Positions 1 through 11,550 of a stretch of 64,000 bases of DNA are shown here, piece after piece (position 1 is the stretch's first letter; every line of letters begins with the position of its first letter). This DNA comes from Isoetes taiwanensis (taxonomy: Eukaryota; Streptophyta; Lycopodiopsida; Isoetales; Isoetaceae). The translations under genes and the position numbers were made by a program. The notes under the pieces were generated by a model, which made no database searches, had not been told where the DNA came from, and worked only from the letters and a program-made list of their open reading frames with translations. The stretch is from contig JAJEKV010000027.1 of assembly GCA_021234155.1 (NCBI GenBank), positions 11,420,716 to 11,484,715 on the forward strand, given 5' to 3'.

Positions 1-1073
1 TACTTGACTCCTGGTAAAGCCCTGCTGCATGAAGATTTTGTGGACTGTATGGTACCACTGTCATGGTGACTGCCTCAATCCATACAAAGCTTTCTTAAGT
101 TTGTAGACATGATCTGCTTTCCCGGGAACAACAAAGCCAGTGGCTTGTTTAAGATAAACTGCTACTGCCAACACCATTCTTACAGAGCTCAATCTCGCTA
201 CAGGCGCAAAAGTTCCATTATAATTAATCCCTTTTGTCTGTGAGCATCCCAAAGCAACCAAGCGAGCTTTATACTTGCTGACTTCATTCCTTTCATTATA
301 TTTAACCTTATAAATCCACTTTGAATTCACAGCCCTTTTTCCTTTTGGCAGCTCAGTCATACCCACGTATCATTTTCTATCAAGCCTTGGTACTTTTCCT
401 GCATGGCTGCCATCCAGTCATCTTTGTGGCAACTATTCATCGCCATCCCATACCCTTTGGGTTCATCAGGCAAGATGTTACTATTGAAAGCAATATACCC
501 AGAGGTCCGGCCACGCTTAGAGTTTATGTACTCCTGCATGCAAGCAGTCATATGCCGAGCTCTTGCAGACTGCCTCAACCCATCCAGGGCTACATGGTTA
601 CAGGAGGTTAAATCATCTAACTCTCCATCGCTATCTTCAGGCTCAGAGGGAACATCAAGTTCCTCACCCTCAGGATCTGAAAGCTCATCTGCTTCTGCTT
701 GCTCATGATCAGAATCAGATTCACTATCAGAGCTGTGACTTATATCATAAAATTTGGTTCCCTTGCATTTGCCAAAATCTAAACTAGTTTCATCAAAGCG
801 CACACTTCTTCTTATGATAATTTTCTTTGTAGAAGGAACATACAATCGATATCCTTTTATCTCCTCTGAATATCCTACGAACATACAAGGCACAACCTCG
901 TTAGAAAGCTTATCACGCTTGGCATGGGCAAACGCATTACAACCAAACACTTTCGTATCCTCAATCTCAGGCTTTCTCCCACTCCAAAGTTCCTCTGGAA
1001 CAATATTAGATGTGGATTTAGTAGGCAATCTATTCAAACAGATAGCAGGCAGTGTGCACAGCTCCCCCCCCAA
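1..1073 (-). pseudogene. copia A integrase C-terminal region, linker and RT start
   Basis: The frame at 357-1073 begins in the integrase C-terminal region (PEELWSGRKP, VFGCNAFAHAKRDKL, FVGYSEEIKGYRLYVP). It passes through an acidic Ser/Asp/Glu-rich linker and ends in the RT entry motif (DDWMAAMQEKYQGLIENDTWV-like). A shift of frame near 360 leads to 61-366, which carries the copia RT block NSKWIYKVKYN, YKARLVALGCSQ and LYGLRQSP. A stop codon follows at about 58-60, and homology continues to position 1 (HKIFMQQGFTRSQ). In this copy the linker's normal MDVKTAF-like catalytic segment is not clearly readable. The product would have polymerised element cDNA in cytoplasmic particles, but the breaks make it non-functional. 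Confidence 0.85.
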
Positions 1074-1897
1074 AAGGAAGGATCAATGTCATTCCCAAAC
1101 AGCATGGCCCTCATTCCAGAACAGTCCAGTTTTTCCTCTTAACGACCCCATTCTGCTGATGCTCATGTGCTACTGATTTCTCGTACTTAATCCCAGACTC
1201 TCTGCACAAAGCCTCAAACTTCCTGTTTATGAATTCTCCCCTTGATCCGTTCGAATTTGTTTAAGTTTCAAATTTGCTTGGTTTTCCACCAACGTTTTCC
1301 ACTTTGCAAAATATCCATACACTTCGGACTTGTGTTTCAGAAAAGACACCCACAGTTTCCTGCGAAAATCGTCAATCATCAAAAGAAAGTACCTATTTCC
1401 TCCTATTGATGCCATTTTAGCTTTTTCCCACACATCCATATGAACAATTTCGAGACGTTTTTCTGCTCTATGCGCTTTGCCTTTAGAAAACCGTCTCTGT
1501 GCATTTTTCCAAGCATGCACCCTTCACACAATTTATCTGGAGGATCAATCTTGGGCAATCCATTGACCAACTTATGCTTATACATCTCTTTCATCAACAG
1601 AAAGTTCGGGTGTCCCAATCTCTCGTGCCACAGCTGACTCTTTTCTAGTGTGCAGGCACTCAATGCTACCTTTTGACACCAACTGAATCTGTATAAGTCC
1701 CCATCGCGATCTCCAACAGCAAGCACGCTGCCTGTTCTGTCCTTTATCAAACATTTTCCATATCCAAAATTCACCAACAATCTGGCATCATCCCAACTTA
1801 GATATGGACAATAGATTTGCTTCCAATTCCAGTACATGCAGGGTCCTTTTGAGTTGAATTTCTCCACATGGCATGTCAAGTCTGACAATTCCAACAC
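1074..1897 (-). pseudogene. copia A GAG-pre-integrase and integrase core
   Basis: Two overlapping frames (1403-1897 and 1227-1520) give the HHCC zinc domain (LWHERLGHPN...CEGCMLGK) and the start of the DDE core (HMDVW, FLLMIDDFRRKLWV, QIRTDQG). Reading on through 1226-1080 in a third frame gives ESGIKYEKSVAHEHQQNGV followed by VKRKN. The family consensus at that point is NGVAERKN, so the third catalytic acidic residue (Glu) appears as Lys. Together with the frameshifts this makes the integrase inactive. The domain assignment rests on the spaced His/Cys pairs and on the two retained Asp motifs. Confidence 0.85.
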
Positions 1898-2066
1898 CCG
1901 CTACGTCCAGAGTTCCTTTCCCAATCTTCACTCTGCTTTGCTCAACAACGTGATAATCAACAACCAATTCACGCTTAGGAGTCATGTGATCCGTAGCTCC
2001 AGAATCTAAGTACCAAATTCCATGGGGTGTTGGGGCCAGAAAACAACCTGCCTCTTGTCCAATCAC
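1788..2066 (-). pseudogene. copia A aspartic protease
   Basis: The 92-codon frame contains WYLDSGATDHMTP, the D-S-G active site of copia proteases. It continues through KIGKGTLDVAGVGIVRL and ends in the typical NLLSISKL block that leads into GAG-pre-integrase. Overlap with the downstream frame marks a frameshift near 1800-1890. The protease would process the Gag-Pol polyprotein. Confidence 0.85.
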
Positions 2067-2073
2067 TACACCA

Positions 2074-3130
2074 TTACAGCGCCTTTGAAATCATGCAATA
2101 ATAATGTACACATGTTTCATAATTCCATGCTTTAAGACACCAAACAGAATTCCAAAGAGATTGATTACCACACTCAGTTTTAAACAGGGAACCTTTATTC
2201 TTTACTTTCACATGACATGAACTTTCTTTGACACGCACAAATGCTTTACTGGTAGACACAAACGAGTCACTACTCTCAAGAGTATTTTCAGATGCAGCAA
2301 AAGAGTCAGAAAGATCATTCTTCAAAACTTTTGATGCTTTATAGGCTTTTGGTCCCTGTTTCTGCAATTCATCATCCCTTTTTTGTTCTGCCCGTCTCTT
2401 CTTTCTCCTATTAGGTTCAGGACAGTCTTTAGTCAAATGGCCTATCTTGTTGCAGTTGAAACATTTTCTCATTTCCTCCTTACCACCAATCAGAGCCTGA
2501 AGCTTGACGATGATTTCTTTGATCCCCTTTGGTTTTTTTCTTCCAACAAGAGCTGCTGACAAGCCCATTCTAATTCAACCGTCTCTACTGACCCAATAAT
2601 GTTCTTGACATTATTGTATGAACTGGGCAAGCCAAGGAGCAAAGCTCCTACAACCAAATTATTATCAATGCCTTTATCCATACCTTGCAGCTATCTAGAG
2701 GCTTGTCGAATTATCCCAATATATTCCTCCATAGTCATGCCTTCTCTGAGCTTGGTATTGAATACTACTGCATATAAATTTGCTTGATTGGAAAAATATC
2801 TTCGTTTATATGCTCTCTGAAGTTCATCCCAAGAAACCTTGACTGATGGAGCTTCTGCAATCTGTGGCATCAAAGTATTGTCCAAATAGCTGAGAATTCT
2901 ACACTTTGCAGTCCAATCCTTCTGTATCCATTTTGCAACAGCTTGCCTTTCAGCTTCGTTTATCTTTGGATCCCTTCACTCCCTTTCTCAACTGCCAACG
3001 GTTTGGGTTCGTCACCATTCACGATGCCCCATAGCCCTTTCTCACAAAGCTTAGTTTGGACTCTCAAGAACCAGTAATAGGCATTCACATGGTTCAACGT
3101 CTCAATCTTCATGGCAGTCCTCTTACACTC
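2074..3130 (-). pseudogene. copia A gag with CCHC zinc knuckle
   Basis: Three frames together make a copia Gag. Conceptual reading at about 3110-2890 gives YYWFLRVQTKLCEKGLWGIV, the N-terminal block of UBN2/DUF4219-type gag. Frames 2691-2885 and 2490-2681 give the helical middle (LREGMTMEEYIGIIRQ, LLLGLPSSYNNV). Frame 2074-2568 holds the nucleic-acid-binding knuckle CFNCNKIGHLTKDC followed by a basic patch. In-frame breaks near 2690, 2550 and 2890 show decay. The role would be particle formation and RNA packaging. Confidence 0.8.
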
Positions 3131-3157
3131 CTCTTTAGATCAGTCCTCAGGCTCGCC

Positions 3158-3169
3158 GCTCTGATACCA
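3158..3169 (-). other. primer-binding site for initiator tRNA-Met
   Basis: On the minus strand these 12 bases read TGGTATCAGAGC, the standard plant initiator tRNA-Met primer-binding site. It lies upstream of the copia A gag, where priming of first-strand cDNA would start. Confidence 0.85.
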
Positions 3170-4789
3170 TATCAAAACATAGCGATATAAAGGAACAGAA
3201 AAACTTGAGTGCAGAAAGGTAGGTTTTCTTTGATGATTCAGAGACATACATCCCAGATTTCGAGAGACTAGGAGCACCGCTTCAGACTTAACAATTCTGG
3301 ATTATGCCATCTGGTAAGGTATATTTTGTCTATGACTTATCCATTATCAACATAAAATGTCGTTTCTTTGCTGGAGAAAAGTTTAGGTACTCCGGTAGTA
3401 GCTTCTGCATGATTTCTGAAACATGCCCATAGACTGAGGCCGATTGGTTGTAGTGGACGATAAAAATCATTCTTTCTTTTTTGATTCGGAAGAAATAGAA
3501 CAATAAGAAGGCTCTGTGGCAGAGTAAGCAGAAGAAAAACTAAGTTTCTAGCCAATCGGAGATGGAGATGAAGTAATCCGGCACATGAAGAAAAATAACA
3601 GTAAAAGATCAAAATGTGGTAGTAAAGAGGAGGGATTGATCCGCCATAGCCAGAGCTTGGGGCGGAAGAGCAATAAAGCGGGTTTAAAGGAATCTAAATC
3701 CGGTGGAGCAGAAAACTCTGCCATAGCCAGAACTTCCAAAGAAAAATAGGACTTTCTCACAAAAGCAGAGCATTCTGCCAAGAAACAACAGAGCGACAAT
3801 GTGTGGCGACGCCGCTCCCAAAACTTTATGTGTTTCACCAACTACATATTATATGGGTATAAAATTGTTTGGATTGTGGATATGGCATGTTTGTACAGTC
3901 TGTTTTTAGGGTAATTTTCAAAACATCTAAAGGGAATTTGGTAATTTTCAATAAAAATAACTCTTTAAAATTCGTTATTTCTTTTGCAATTTTGTATAGT
4001 GAAAAATGTAGTTTTTTTTTGCATAATGCAAAAATAGGGTTTAGGGTTACAAGCCCTTTGCCTACATCTTCCACCGCATGACCAAAACTAGCATAAACCC
4101 GAAGGAACAGGTCGATTTCTGTGGCCGTTGGCGGGTCTTCAGAACAAAATCTCTCAGGCATGGTGCTGCTACGTTTATGTCTGTATCGATTTTCAAACTC
4201 AGATTTCATCATAGAACCAGGAGTGTGATGGATCGATTTCTTTTATATGGCATAAATGCCGCAGGTAATTTTGTGACTTTTGATTCCGTTAGCTGTTGCA
4301 TCTATGGATACTGTTATGTGAATGCTGCAGTGGATAACACTATCTCCCATTATTACTCAGTTTTTGCATACAACAGGTTATGGATTTAGCATCGTGCTTT
4401 GCATTTCTAATCAGGGGGTTGGATTTATATTTTAGATCTTCAAAAATGTTATTGTCTTGTGAAACATCTATATATTTATCTATGTCTATGGCCATCCCTT
4501 TTATGCTAAGTATATGCTATGTATTTCTCTGAACATTTGTAGAATCAACTGTGCTTTGATTAACATGCAGTGCCTTTAGGGATTCACATCAAGGTTTCAT
4601 ATGTAATGCAATAGAACTAGTGGTGTGGAAGAACATTCCATGATCCGTTCCATAAAGGCATGAATAATTTCACTGATGTTAAATGCCACAGGTAATTTCT
4701 GGATTTTAGACTGATGCACTTCTTTTATTCTGTTATAGTAGAGATCTGCAAAATTGTCACTATTATTTTTCTAGCAACAAAAGGTCCAA
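3170..4789. other. unassigned flank of copia A
   Basis: Apart from the LINE tail at 3426-3480, I see no gene here that I can support. A 125-codon minus frame ends near 3835 and begins near 4212 with a plausible basic/acidic start, but it has no recognisable domain. A short telomere-like string (two TTTAGGG units, 4035-4048) resembles a plant telo-box; two units alone are weak evidence. Part of 3170-3420 may be degenerate LTR of copia A, whose boundary is not visible. Confidence 0.4.
3426..3480 (+). repeat. LINE 3'-terminal remnant
   Basis: The string GAGGCCGATTGGTTGTAGTGG continued by ACGATAAAAA matches the terminal segment of the LINE ending at about 5535 (GGCCGATTGGTCTCAGTGG then ACGATAAAAA). 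Both are followed by a T/C-rich microsatellite-like tail. Only this terminal scrap is recognisable here. Confidence 0.6.
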
Positions 4790-5535
4790 GGTTAATTTTC
4801 CAAGCATGCTTGTCATACACAAAGTAGAGCTTCTGGCATTCTTGATAATTTCCTTTGCCATAGCTTGAGGCAATATCTTGACGCTTGCTTCATCAGCAAG
4901 CTTTGGGATGCCAGCGCCCTTGAACAGGTCAAGACAGCACACTACCAGCGCCACATAAATCCCACATTGGAACGAGGCCCGCAATGCTACCTACGCACCC
5001 ACCTGCCCATGAAAAGACGCAGACTCATTGCCTCCATTCGCACAGGGGCACATCATCTTCGAATTGAGACAGGCAGATGGATTGGTGAGCCACGTCAGGA
5101 CAGGCTCTGTCAATGCTGCCAAATGGGAGTCATTGAGGATGAATCTCATAACCCTTCAAAGTTGCCCAGCATATGATCAAATCCGGACACGCTATGCTGA
5201 GTTGGTCAGGCCTGGCCAACCGCTACATGTGACATTGAGCACGGCATCCGTACGGGTGCTAGGATCATACCTTCAGGAGGTCATCGATATGCGAGATCAG
5301 CTATGTCCTCGGGCACGCGCTTGACATGTACACACATTTATTTCCTAATGATGTATACTTGTACAGTTTGACAGCATTCTTATTACTGCCACGGTTTTTC
5401 CCTCGAAAACCCTTCGGGGCGGGGGTTTTTTAACCCGGATAGTAATAAGTTTGTTGCGCTCCTTCTGGGTCCCATAGGCCGATTGGTCTCAGTGGACGAT
5501 AAAAAACTATTCTTATTCTTATTCTTCTACCGGTC
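4790..5535 (+). pseudogene. LINE (non-LTR retrotransposon) 3' end, LINE B
   Basis: Frames 4865-5176 and 5028-5324 encode the C-terminal end of a LINE ORF2. The order is a region with HLRIETGRW, a cysteine/histidine cluster (CQCCQMGVIEDESH), then CPAYDQIRTRYAEL. The frame shifts near 5150, inside the zinc cluster. The 3' UTR holds a hairpin at 5393-5432, then CATAGGCCGATTGGTCTCAG and a run of TTATTC-like repeats, the sort of simple tail that LINEs make on target-primed insertion. The RT domain is missing (5' truncation). It resembles the better preserved LINE D at 36.2-37.9 kb. Confidence 0.75.
5393..5432 (+). other. hairpin in LINE B 3' UTR
   Basis: GGTTTTTCCCTCGAAAACCC followed by TTCGGGGCGGGGGTTTTTTA can fold through AAAACCC against GGGGTTTT around a TTCG-containing loop. 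The same motif recurs at 35514-35551 (reverse) and 53386-53430, always in LINE-like 3' sequence. It is a candidate recognition element for the LINE RT. Confidence 0.5.
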
Positions 5536-8199
5536 TAACATCTCTTTTCTTGTTTTGCCAAATTTACTACGTATTGTGCTATATATTATGGATTGTAATA
5601 TATCATCAGGATGAGTTGGGTGTGATCCTTCTATATAAAACCTGTGTTCTCTAAATCTGCATAAGGCATATAAACTAAGAGCTTTTTATCTTCAAGAAGT
5701 AGTGCCTCTGCAAATCAGGAATCAACAGGTATAATTTTTAACCCTTGGAATTATTATCATTTTCAATGTAATGGACACGCTGCTCTGTAAAAGGCTACTC
5801 TTTATATTCAAGTCTGAAAATTTAAGTAGCATTCTCTAACTGGCCTCCGATTTACTCTCACTCTAACTACAATATTGATTGTCGCTCCATGCTTGGCAAG
5901 ATCACAGCTTTGGATGAGTTACTTTATCTGCTGTCATACTATATAAAGAGGTATGCTATCAGTTTGATTTTAAGAACCTTAATCCACTAAATACTCTACC
6001 ATTTTAGCTTTCAAATATTTTGAACTTTTACTACTTTATGCTGGAACTGAAAGGAGCCTAAAATGTTCATGTTGCCTAGTTGCATTGTTTTTAGGGTTTG
6101 TGGTTCTAATGAGTGTTTGAATTACAGTACGTGGCACTGTACCATGACCGTTGTTCCATTACCATTGAAGTCGCTTTTATTTTAAGTATCCGGATAAATA
6201 GCCAGGAGCACTTGCTGACTTGTCAATGTCACGCTATCAGCTATGTTGTTTGCCATTCTGTTGTTTGCATATTTGCTATTTGCTATTTCCTGTATCAACT
6301 ATGGAATCTCGAAACACTATAATAGTTCTTTGGGTGCTCACCCTTGCAAAACAAATAAGGGATTTTGCCTTATGTGATATCGTGACTGCATTAACAAATT
6401 TATGTGCATGCACATATGAAAAAGAGAAAGCAGCCAAGACCAAACAGGCTGGAGATGATCACATAAAAAAAACAATGCTATAGTGGCAGAATGCTGACAC
6501 TTGAGGATCGAATATGTGGACAAGCACATTCACGTGAGGGCATCTGTGAAGAATCTGTCACCAAAGCACAGCCACCTTAGGATGAAGTAGTTTATCCCAA
6601 GCCCATGTCCACATACCTCTCCAACTAGGAGATGGGAGCTGACGGGACCACTTAGTGGATGGCGGAAGAATATCACTTAGTGGATGGCGGAAGGATATCA
6701 CCACTGACAAGCAGCCTATACATAGAGTTCACAAGCCTATGCTTGTGAACTCTTTGGTGGGAAATCCACATGCACCCTTCAATAGCCTCTGGAGCAACCA
6801 ATGGCAGAGTTCTAGCAACCTTTTGCCAAATAGGTCTGTCCCATCGAGACAATAAGAATTTTGTTTGAAAGATTTGCCATGTCTCTAACTGGCCAGAATC
6901 ATACCGTGCCGCAACTATCAAGATTCCTACTAACCTCCAACGTCGTTGAGTTAATGGATGAACTGAGGCACAAAGTGGAAGATTATTTTCCACAGGTATT
7001 CATCAACAAGGAGCACTCAACTGATGACATGCAACAAGATCGATACTAAATAAGGTCCGTACTGTCTCCCAAGGCTCCAGCAAGCCTTTTAAAAAAGGGG
7101 AGGCATTAGGAAAAGGGCATAGCAGATAAAAGAGACCCCAAGGAAGAAGAGGTTTTAACGAAGCTTTCCCAAAAGGAACACAATGTGCAAGTGACTGCTT
7201 CACCAACTGCACTCCAGATGAAGATCCATTGATCCATTGATGATGATAGCACTGGCAATTTAATCATTATTGCAGACATCCTATAAAGGCAAATTGTTTT
7301 GATTTACAACGTCATTCTGGCTAAGAGATGCCATCAATATCAAACACCTAATATGAGGACCTTAAACTCTGTTGTATTATCTGCTACAATTTTTCTATGG
7401 CTATCCAAGCAGTCTAGATTAACCATTCATGGAACCTCTCTACTCTGTCTAGGCCCATGTGGTAAAGCACAAATTACACACAAGCTAAAATTTATGCGCT
7501 CAGGCAGAACAAATAAATGTATCAGAATTCTTACCTATTTGATAGCTTAGCACAAATCCTTCGTTGTCAACTCTGAAACAAGATCACAGATCCTTATTTT
7601 GTAAGAATACACCAAATCGAAATGGCTTCTATGCAGCATGTTGTTCAAGCAAGCAACATGGCCGGATCCGCATCATACGAAAAAGCAACTCGTGGAAAAA
7701 TAGTCAAGGTACCATCCAAAATATATGCTCTTATTGAAATTTGGCGCCTCGCTCTACCTTCTGCATAGCCGCAACAGATTGCCGTGGGCAGCCTCTTTTT
7801 CTTTTTATTTTTTTCTCCCTTTTTTTTTTTTAGATAAACAATCAAAAAAAAAAAGGAAAACAATGAAAGCCCCATCAGACAACATCCCTTTCCTTCGCTT
7901 CCCTTCAAAGCGAAGCAACAACCCCTGATCTTATATCTTTGCTTGGAAGCAAAGTTTTCCCAGCGATTGGTAAATCGCAACCAAGAGTCAACACAAAATG
8001 GACGATCGCCACTATGAGTCGGTGAAAAATAGACGGTCTCGATATGTGCCCCGGTGACTCGAAAATTTTAAAGAATCAAGCTATAAGAATTATAAATATT
8101 TAGAAAACTATTATAGAAACATTTACATTCATATTAATTATAGCATATTTTATGGCATTACAAACCTTAGATTCTGAGCTTTCTAACCATGTCCTTTCC
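5536..8199. other. gene-poor spacer
   Basis: Only short scattered open frames occur, none with a recognisable domain. A 25-bp tandem duplication sits at 6649-6698, and T-rich then A-rich tracts (about 7808-7860) are low complexity. I see no RNA gene or LTR. Confidence 0.4.
6649..6698 (+). repeat. 25-bp tandem duplication
   Basis: CACTTAGTGGATGGCGGAAG plus AATAT is followed at once by the same 25 bases with one difference (GGATAT for GAATAT). Confidence 0.8.
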
Positions 8200-8203
8200 T
8201 AAT

Positions 8204-10724
8204 CTATCTGATTGGCCTAGATCTAGCTCTTCCTTTTGAATGAAGGGGGACAATTGGACTTATAGAAGCTATAGCATGCAATTTTTGAATACCAAGAAGA
8301 GATTCCACGTCCAATGCATTGGTTCTATCAATATCTGACTTCTTCACTTCCCAGTGTACTCTATTAATATTAGATTGCTTTCTCCTCAAGACAACACAAG
8401 CATCACATGCACCTCTAATCTCTGTTCCATGTTCTCGTAACTGTTTGACTGCAAGTAGGTGCTTGGCCTTGAGTAATTCCATTCAACATGGTACCTAGTA
8501 ATGAAATATAAATTTCTTCTGGACTTGTGAGCACAACCATCAGGACCACACAATATGATACTGTACATGAGATCCACCATTCTCTCAGCCATTTCAGATG
8601 AAGCTTAAACGCATGCTGTACAAAATGTGTATCATGATTTCTGTCATCAGAAATATACAAGTGAACAGTCTTCTTTAAGATGCCATTTACCTTTAGCATG
8701 GTAATCTGTACATTATTGTAATTTGGTCTGCATTTCATTGCTTTGATTGAACCTCTTTGAAAGGCTTCAATGTATAATTCTCTGCAAAGTCAACTATTGA
8801 TATCATTGAATCATGTCTCGAGTTTTGAACACATCTTCTGAATTCTTTGCTTTGCAAGTGAGCTGCAAAGTTGTGATGGAGAAATGTTTTCATATGATCA
8901 AACATGGCATCCAGCATTACAGATGCCGTTGTTGTCTTGTCCACCAATCTGAGTCTTCTTGAGACTCCTTTTTTATACTTCTCATCCACATAAGAGTATA
9001 TTCGCCAATTGACTTTATTTTCAATGTCATTTTTAGATTTTTTTGGACACAAGACAATGTTGTGCTTACCACAATTCTTGCAATCACTTGCAATACAATT
9101 TAGTTTGTGCCACTCTTCACTATCCTGTTTTGGACAAACCATACTCCTCCATATGGTGCTGACATTACAGTATATATTCTTGTGAACCTGACAAAATCCA
9201 TCATATTTTGTTAGCAGCACAAAATTACAACTGTAGCTACAAATGATGTGGAGCTTAGTGCCCATAGAATTAAATGCTTTCCTGAGTCTTTGGTTTGCTC
9301 ATGCTTGACACAACAATATATGTTTCTTTCCTTCAGCTTCCTTACACAATCGGGTTTGAGGTATTCAAACAATCTGATGCCAATGTCTGCCTTTAGGTGT
9401 TGCTCCACAAAGTTCTGGTATAGCTCAGCCTGTACATTCAAACCATCATAGTTAAATTAAAGATTTTGTATATGCAATTAGTACATGAGGAGTCAAAATG
9501 TACTAAAATGTACTCACAATGTACTCAGATGTACTAAGATGTACTCACATGTACTTATAATATACAATATACATAAAGACAACAAAATACACATGACATA
9601 TGTACATTAAATACATATGGCATAATAAAGTAGCAGTGTGGGTACATTACTGTAACCTAGAGCATATTAATGTTCCAAGAGTAAATTCTTGAAGTCCATA
9701 GATAGTATCTGAGAGTCTGAGTACAAGATATATATTCTATAGACATGTATAAGGTATGTATTATGCAATATCTAATCTATACATTGGTTAAGAAACATGG
9801 AGCCACTACATAAATAAGAAAGGAAGATTTAGTATAATATACATGGTCAATAAATGTAGGAAGACAAACAAAGGTGATTGCATATGTAAAACTAAATAAA
9901 AGTGAATACATAAATGATAGATTGGTCAATAGAAAGCATCTCATACATCAAAACAAAGAATATACTATAAATTCAAATAAAATGCATATACATGAGGGAT
10001 CATTTGTTAGAAAGCATTTCATACAACAAAGAATGAAATACCTGTGGTATATCAAGAAACTGGATTGCCTGATGCCTTTTCCTTCTTACATCCCTGTATT
10101 TAGGTGAAACCTTGGTGTTGTTTAACCAAAATTGGATGATTAATTGCTTTGTATATTCGTCCAAAGAATCAGATGTTCTCTTTCTACCTGCAATTCTCAT
10201 TCCTTTTTTTTTGCCTGCAGCATATGGCAAATTTCGAGGATGGCAGTTCAACATTTTTGAAGCAACTTCTTTTTGCTTCAATTCCCCATTCTTCCCAACA
10301 ATCATGGATAAAACAGAGTGTTTGGCTGCAACTTTTACTGCTATTAGAAGATTTAACCTCTTCTAATCCATCTTTTGAGATTTTGTAACAATGAATGTTT
10401 CACCACTGCTTCTGAAGATAGCCCAATCATAGGTTTAAACAACCCCGATAACCTGTTGTCTTAGAAGATCCTAGAAACCAATATCTCGCTTTGACTACGA
10501 GATAGAGAACTGGCTTCATTTGTAAAGGATTCAACAACCTTTTCTACCCTTTTCTTGTGTGGTGTACCTGGAATATGATCTGCCATTCTCAGTGTTGGCA
10601 ATATCACTCTCTGTCATTTCGTTCAGTATTTCATTCAGAGTATCTTGTTCAACCATTTTCTGCTGCTCTTTATCAATTTCGGTATCACCAGCCTCATTTT
10701 GGACATCACTCTAAGTCATTTTGT
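8204..10724 (-). pseudogene. locus A: RNase H-like transposase-family gene, decayed
   Basis: Read right to left, a set of frames gives the parts of one protein. An N-terminal region (about 10724-10340) contains GTPHKKRVEKVVESF. It is followed by a KQKEVASKMLNCHPRNL block and a helical RDVRRKRHQAIQF block (10000-10305). A middle region carries LKPDCVRKLKERNIYCCVKH and a CKNCGKHNIVLCP cluster (8735-9441). Next comes IVDFAENYTLKPFKEVQSKQ. The C-terminal part (8204-8738) carries SDDRNHDTHFVQH, GPDGCAHKSRRNLYF and HGTEIRGACDA. The acidic motifs in this order look like an RNase H-fold catalytic core, as in DDE transposases; that is inference. Several frameshifts and a stop near 10460 break it, though some gaps could be introns. 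It shares its C-terminal motif order with locus B at 57.7-59.9 kb. Confidence 0.6.
9494..9555 (+). repeat. decamer tandem repeat (ATGTACT-rich)
   Basis: Six degenerate units of about ten bases share ATGTACT (AAAATGTACT, CACAATGTACT, CAGATGTACT and so on). The array lies in the gap between coding blocks of locus A, possibly in an intron. Confidence 0.7.
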
Positions 10725-11530
10725 TCATACTTTAATTTTCTTACTGTTATGAAAACTATTATGCATGCAAGGATCCGGTAACAATTTGAAATTCTTAGGC
10801 CATAGATTGGAGGGAATTTGCTTGCTTGGGAATGGATTGGAGGGAGTTTGCCTGGACTAGACGAAATCCAGTGGCTATACCCTGAATTTTACAACAACCG
10901 TCGACCACTTCATGTCATGATGCAACAAACAACCAAATATATTCCTTTTTTAAATATATATGACAAGCATGTGGTCTCCTATCATACATTCAAAATTACA
11001 TAAATAACGCGTTTTCTACTGCAAAATAGTACATGAGATTAGAACTAATGTATGACACCCTATCGTGCTTTTATCCAACCCTTGAATAGTTAACCTCCTA
11101 TCGTCTGTTATTTTAATTTTGTCAACCATCCTCGAAAAGTTTTTGAATGTAACATCACTGTATATGCTAGACTTACTCTTAGCAATTTCTTTGACTTCAA
11201 CACTTTTGAGTTGAGTTTAAAAAATAAAAAGATTTTCTGGAGCGCTTATTTTCTTGAAAATGGCAGGTTTTTTCTGTTAAAACGTCTTTCTTGGTAAAAA
11301 TAGGGAAGAGAAGTCAATTCTTAAGTGATTGAAATAAGAATTTTTCGCTAATTGATTGCTACCCTTGTAGAGGGATAGCATTCATTGGGCTCCCGACTTC
11401 CTAGCTTCTGATGGGCTATAAAATTTTCACAATTGTTAAACATGAATCAAGGCTTTCTTGTGGTTTTCTCAAAGGCAGCAATTCTAAGCTTTGGAATAAT
11501 TTGATTATCAAGCAATCCTTCCTAGATTAC
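10725..11530. other. spacer without recognisable gene
   Basis: AT-rich sequence between locus A and the chromovirus fragment. A short internal repeat (ATTGGAGGGAATTTGCTTGC and a similar copy nearby, about 10806-10850) is visible. I see nothing else I can support. Confidence 0.4.
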
Positions 11531-11550
11531 TTGTTTAGCATTGAAGCATA

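Larger units (their letters stand above)
1..3169 (-). mobile_element. Ty1/copia retrotransposon A, 5' part, cut by the window edge
   Basis: A copia-order polyprotein reads right to left: gag with a CCHC knuckle, aspartic protease, GAG-pre-integrase with integrase, then the start of reverse transcriptase. A primer-binding site for initiator tRNA-Met lies just upstream at 3158-3169. The reading frame is broken at least four times between domains, so this is a dead copy. The RT fingers and palm run off position 1, so the 3' half and 3' LTR lie outside the window. No LTR with TG...CA ends could be set beside the primer-binding site; the sequence beyond 3170 shows no clear LTR start. Confidence 0.9.

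Noticed and set aside
4035-4048. Telomere-like TTTAGGG repeats
   Set aside because: Only two units; similar short strings occur in the LTRs (GGGTTAGGGTTTAGG). Not an interstitial telomere array.
7645-7980. 111-codon minus frame
   Set aside because: It runs through T- and A-rich homopolymer tracts giving Lys and Phe runs; not credible.
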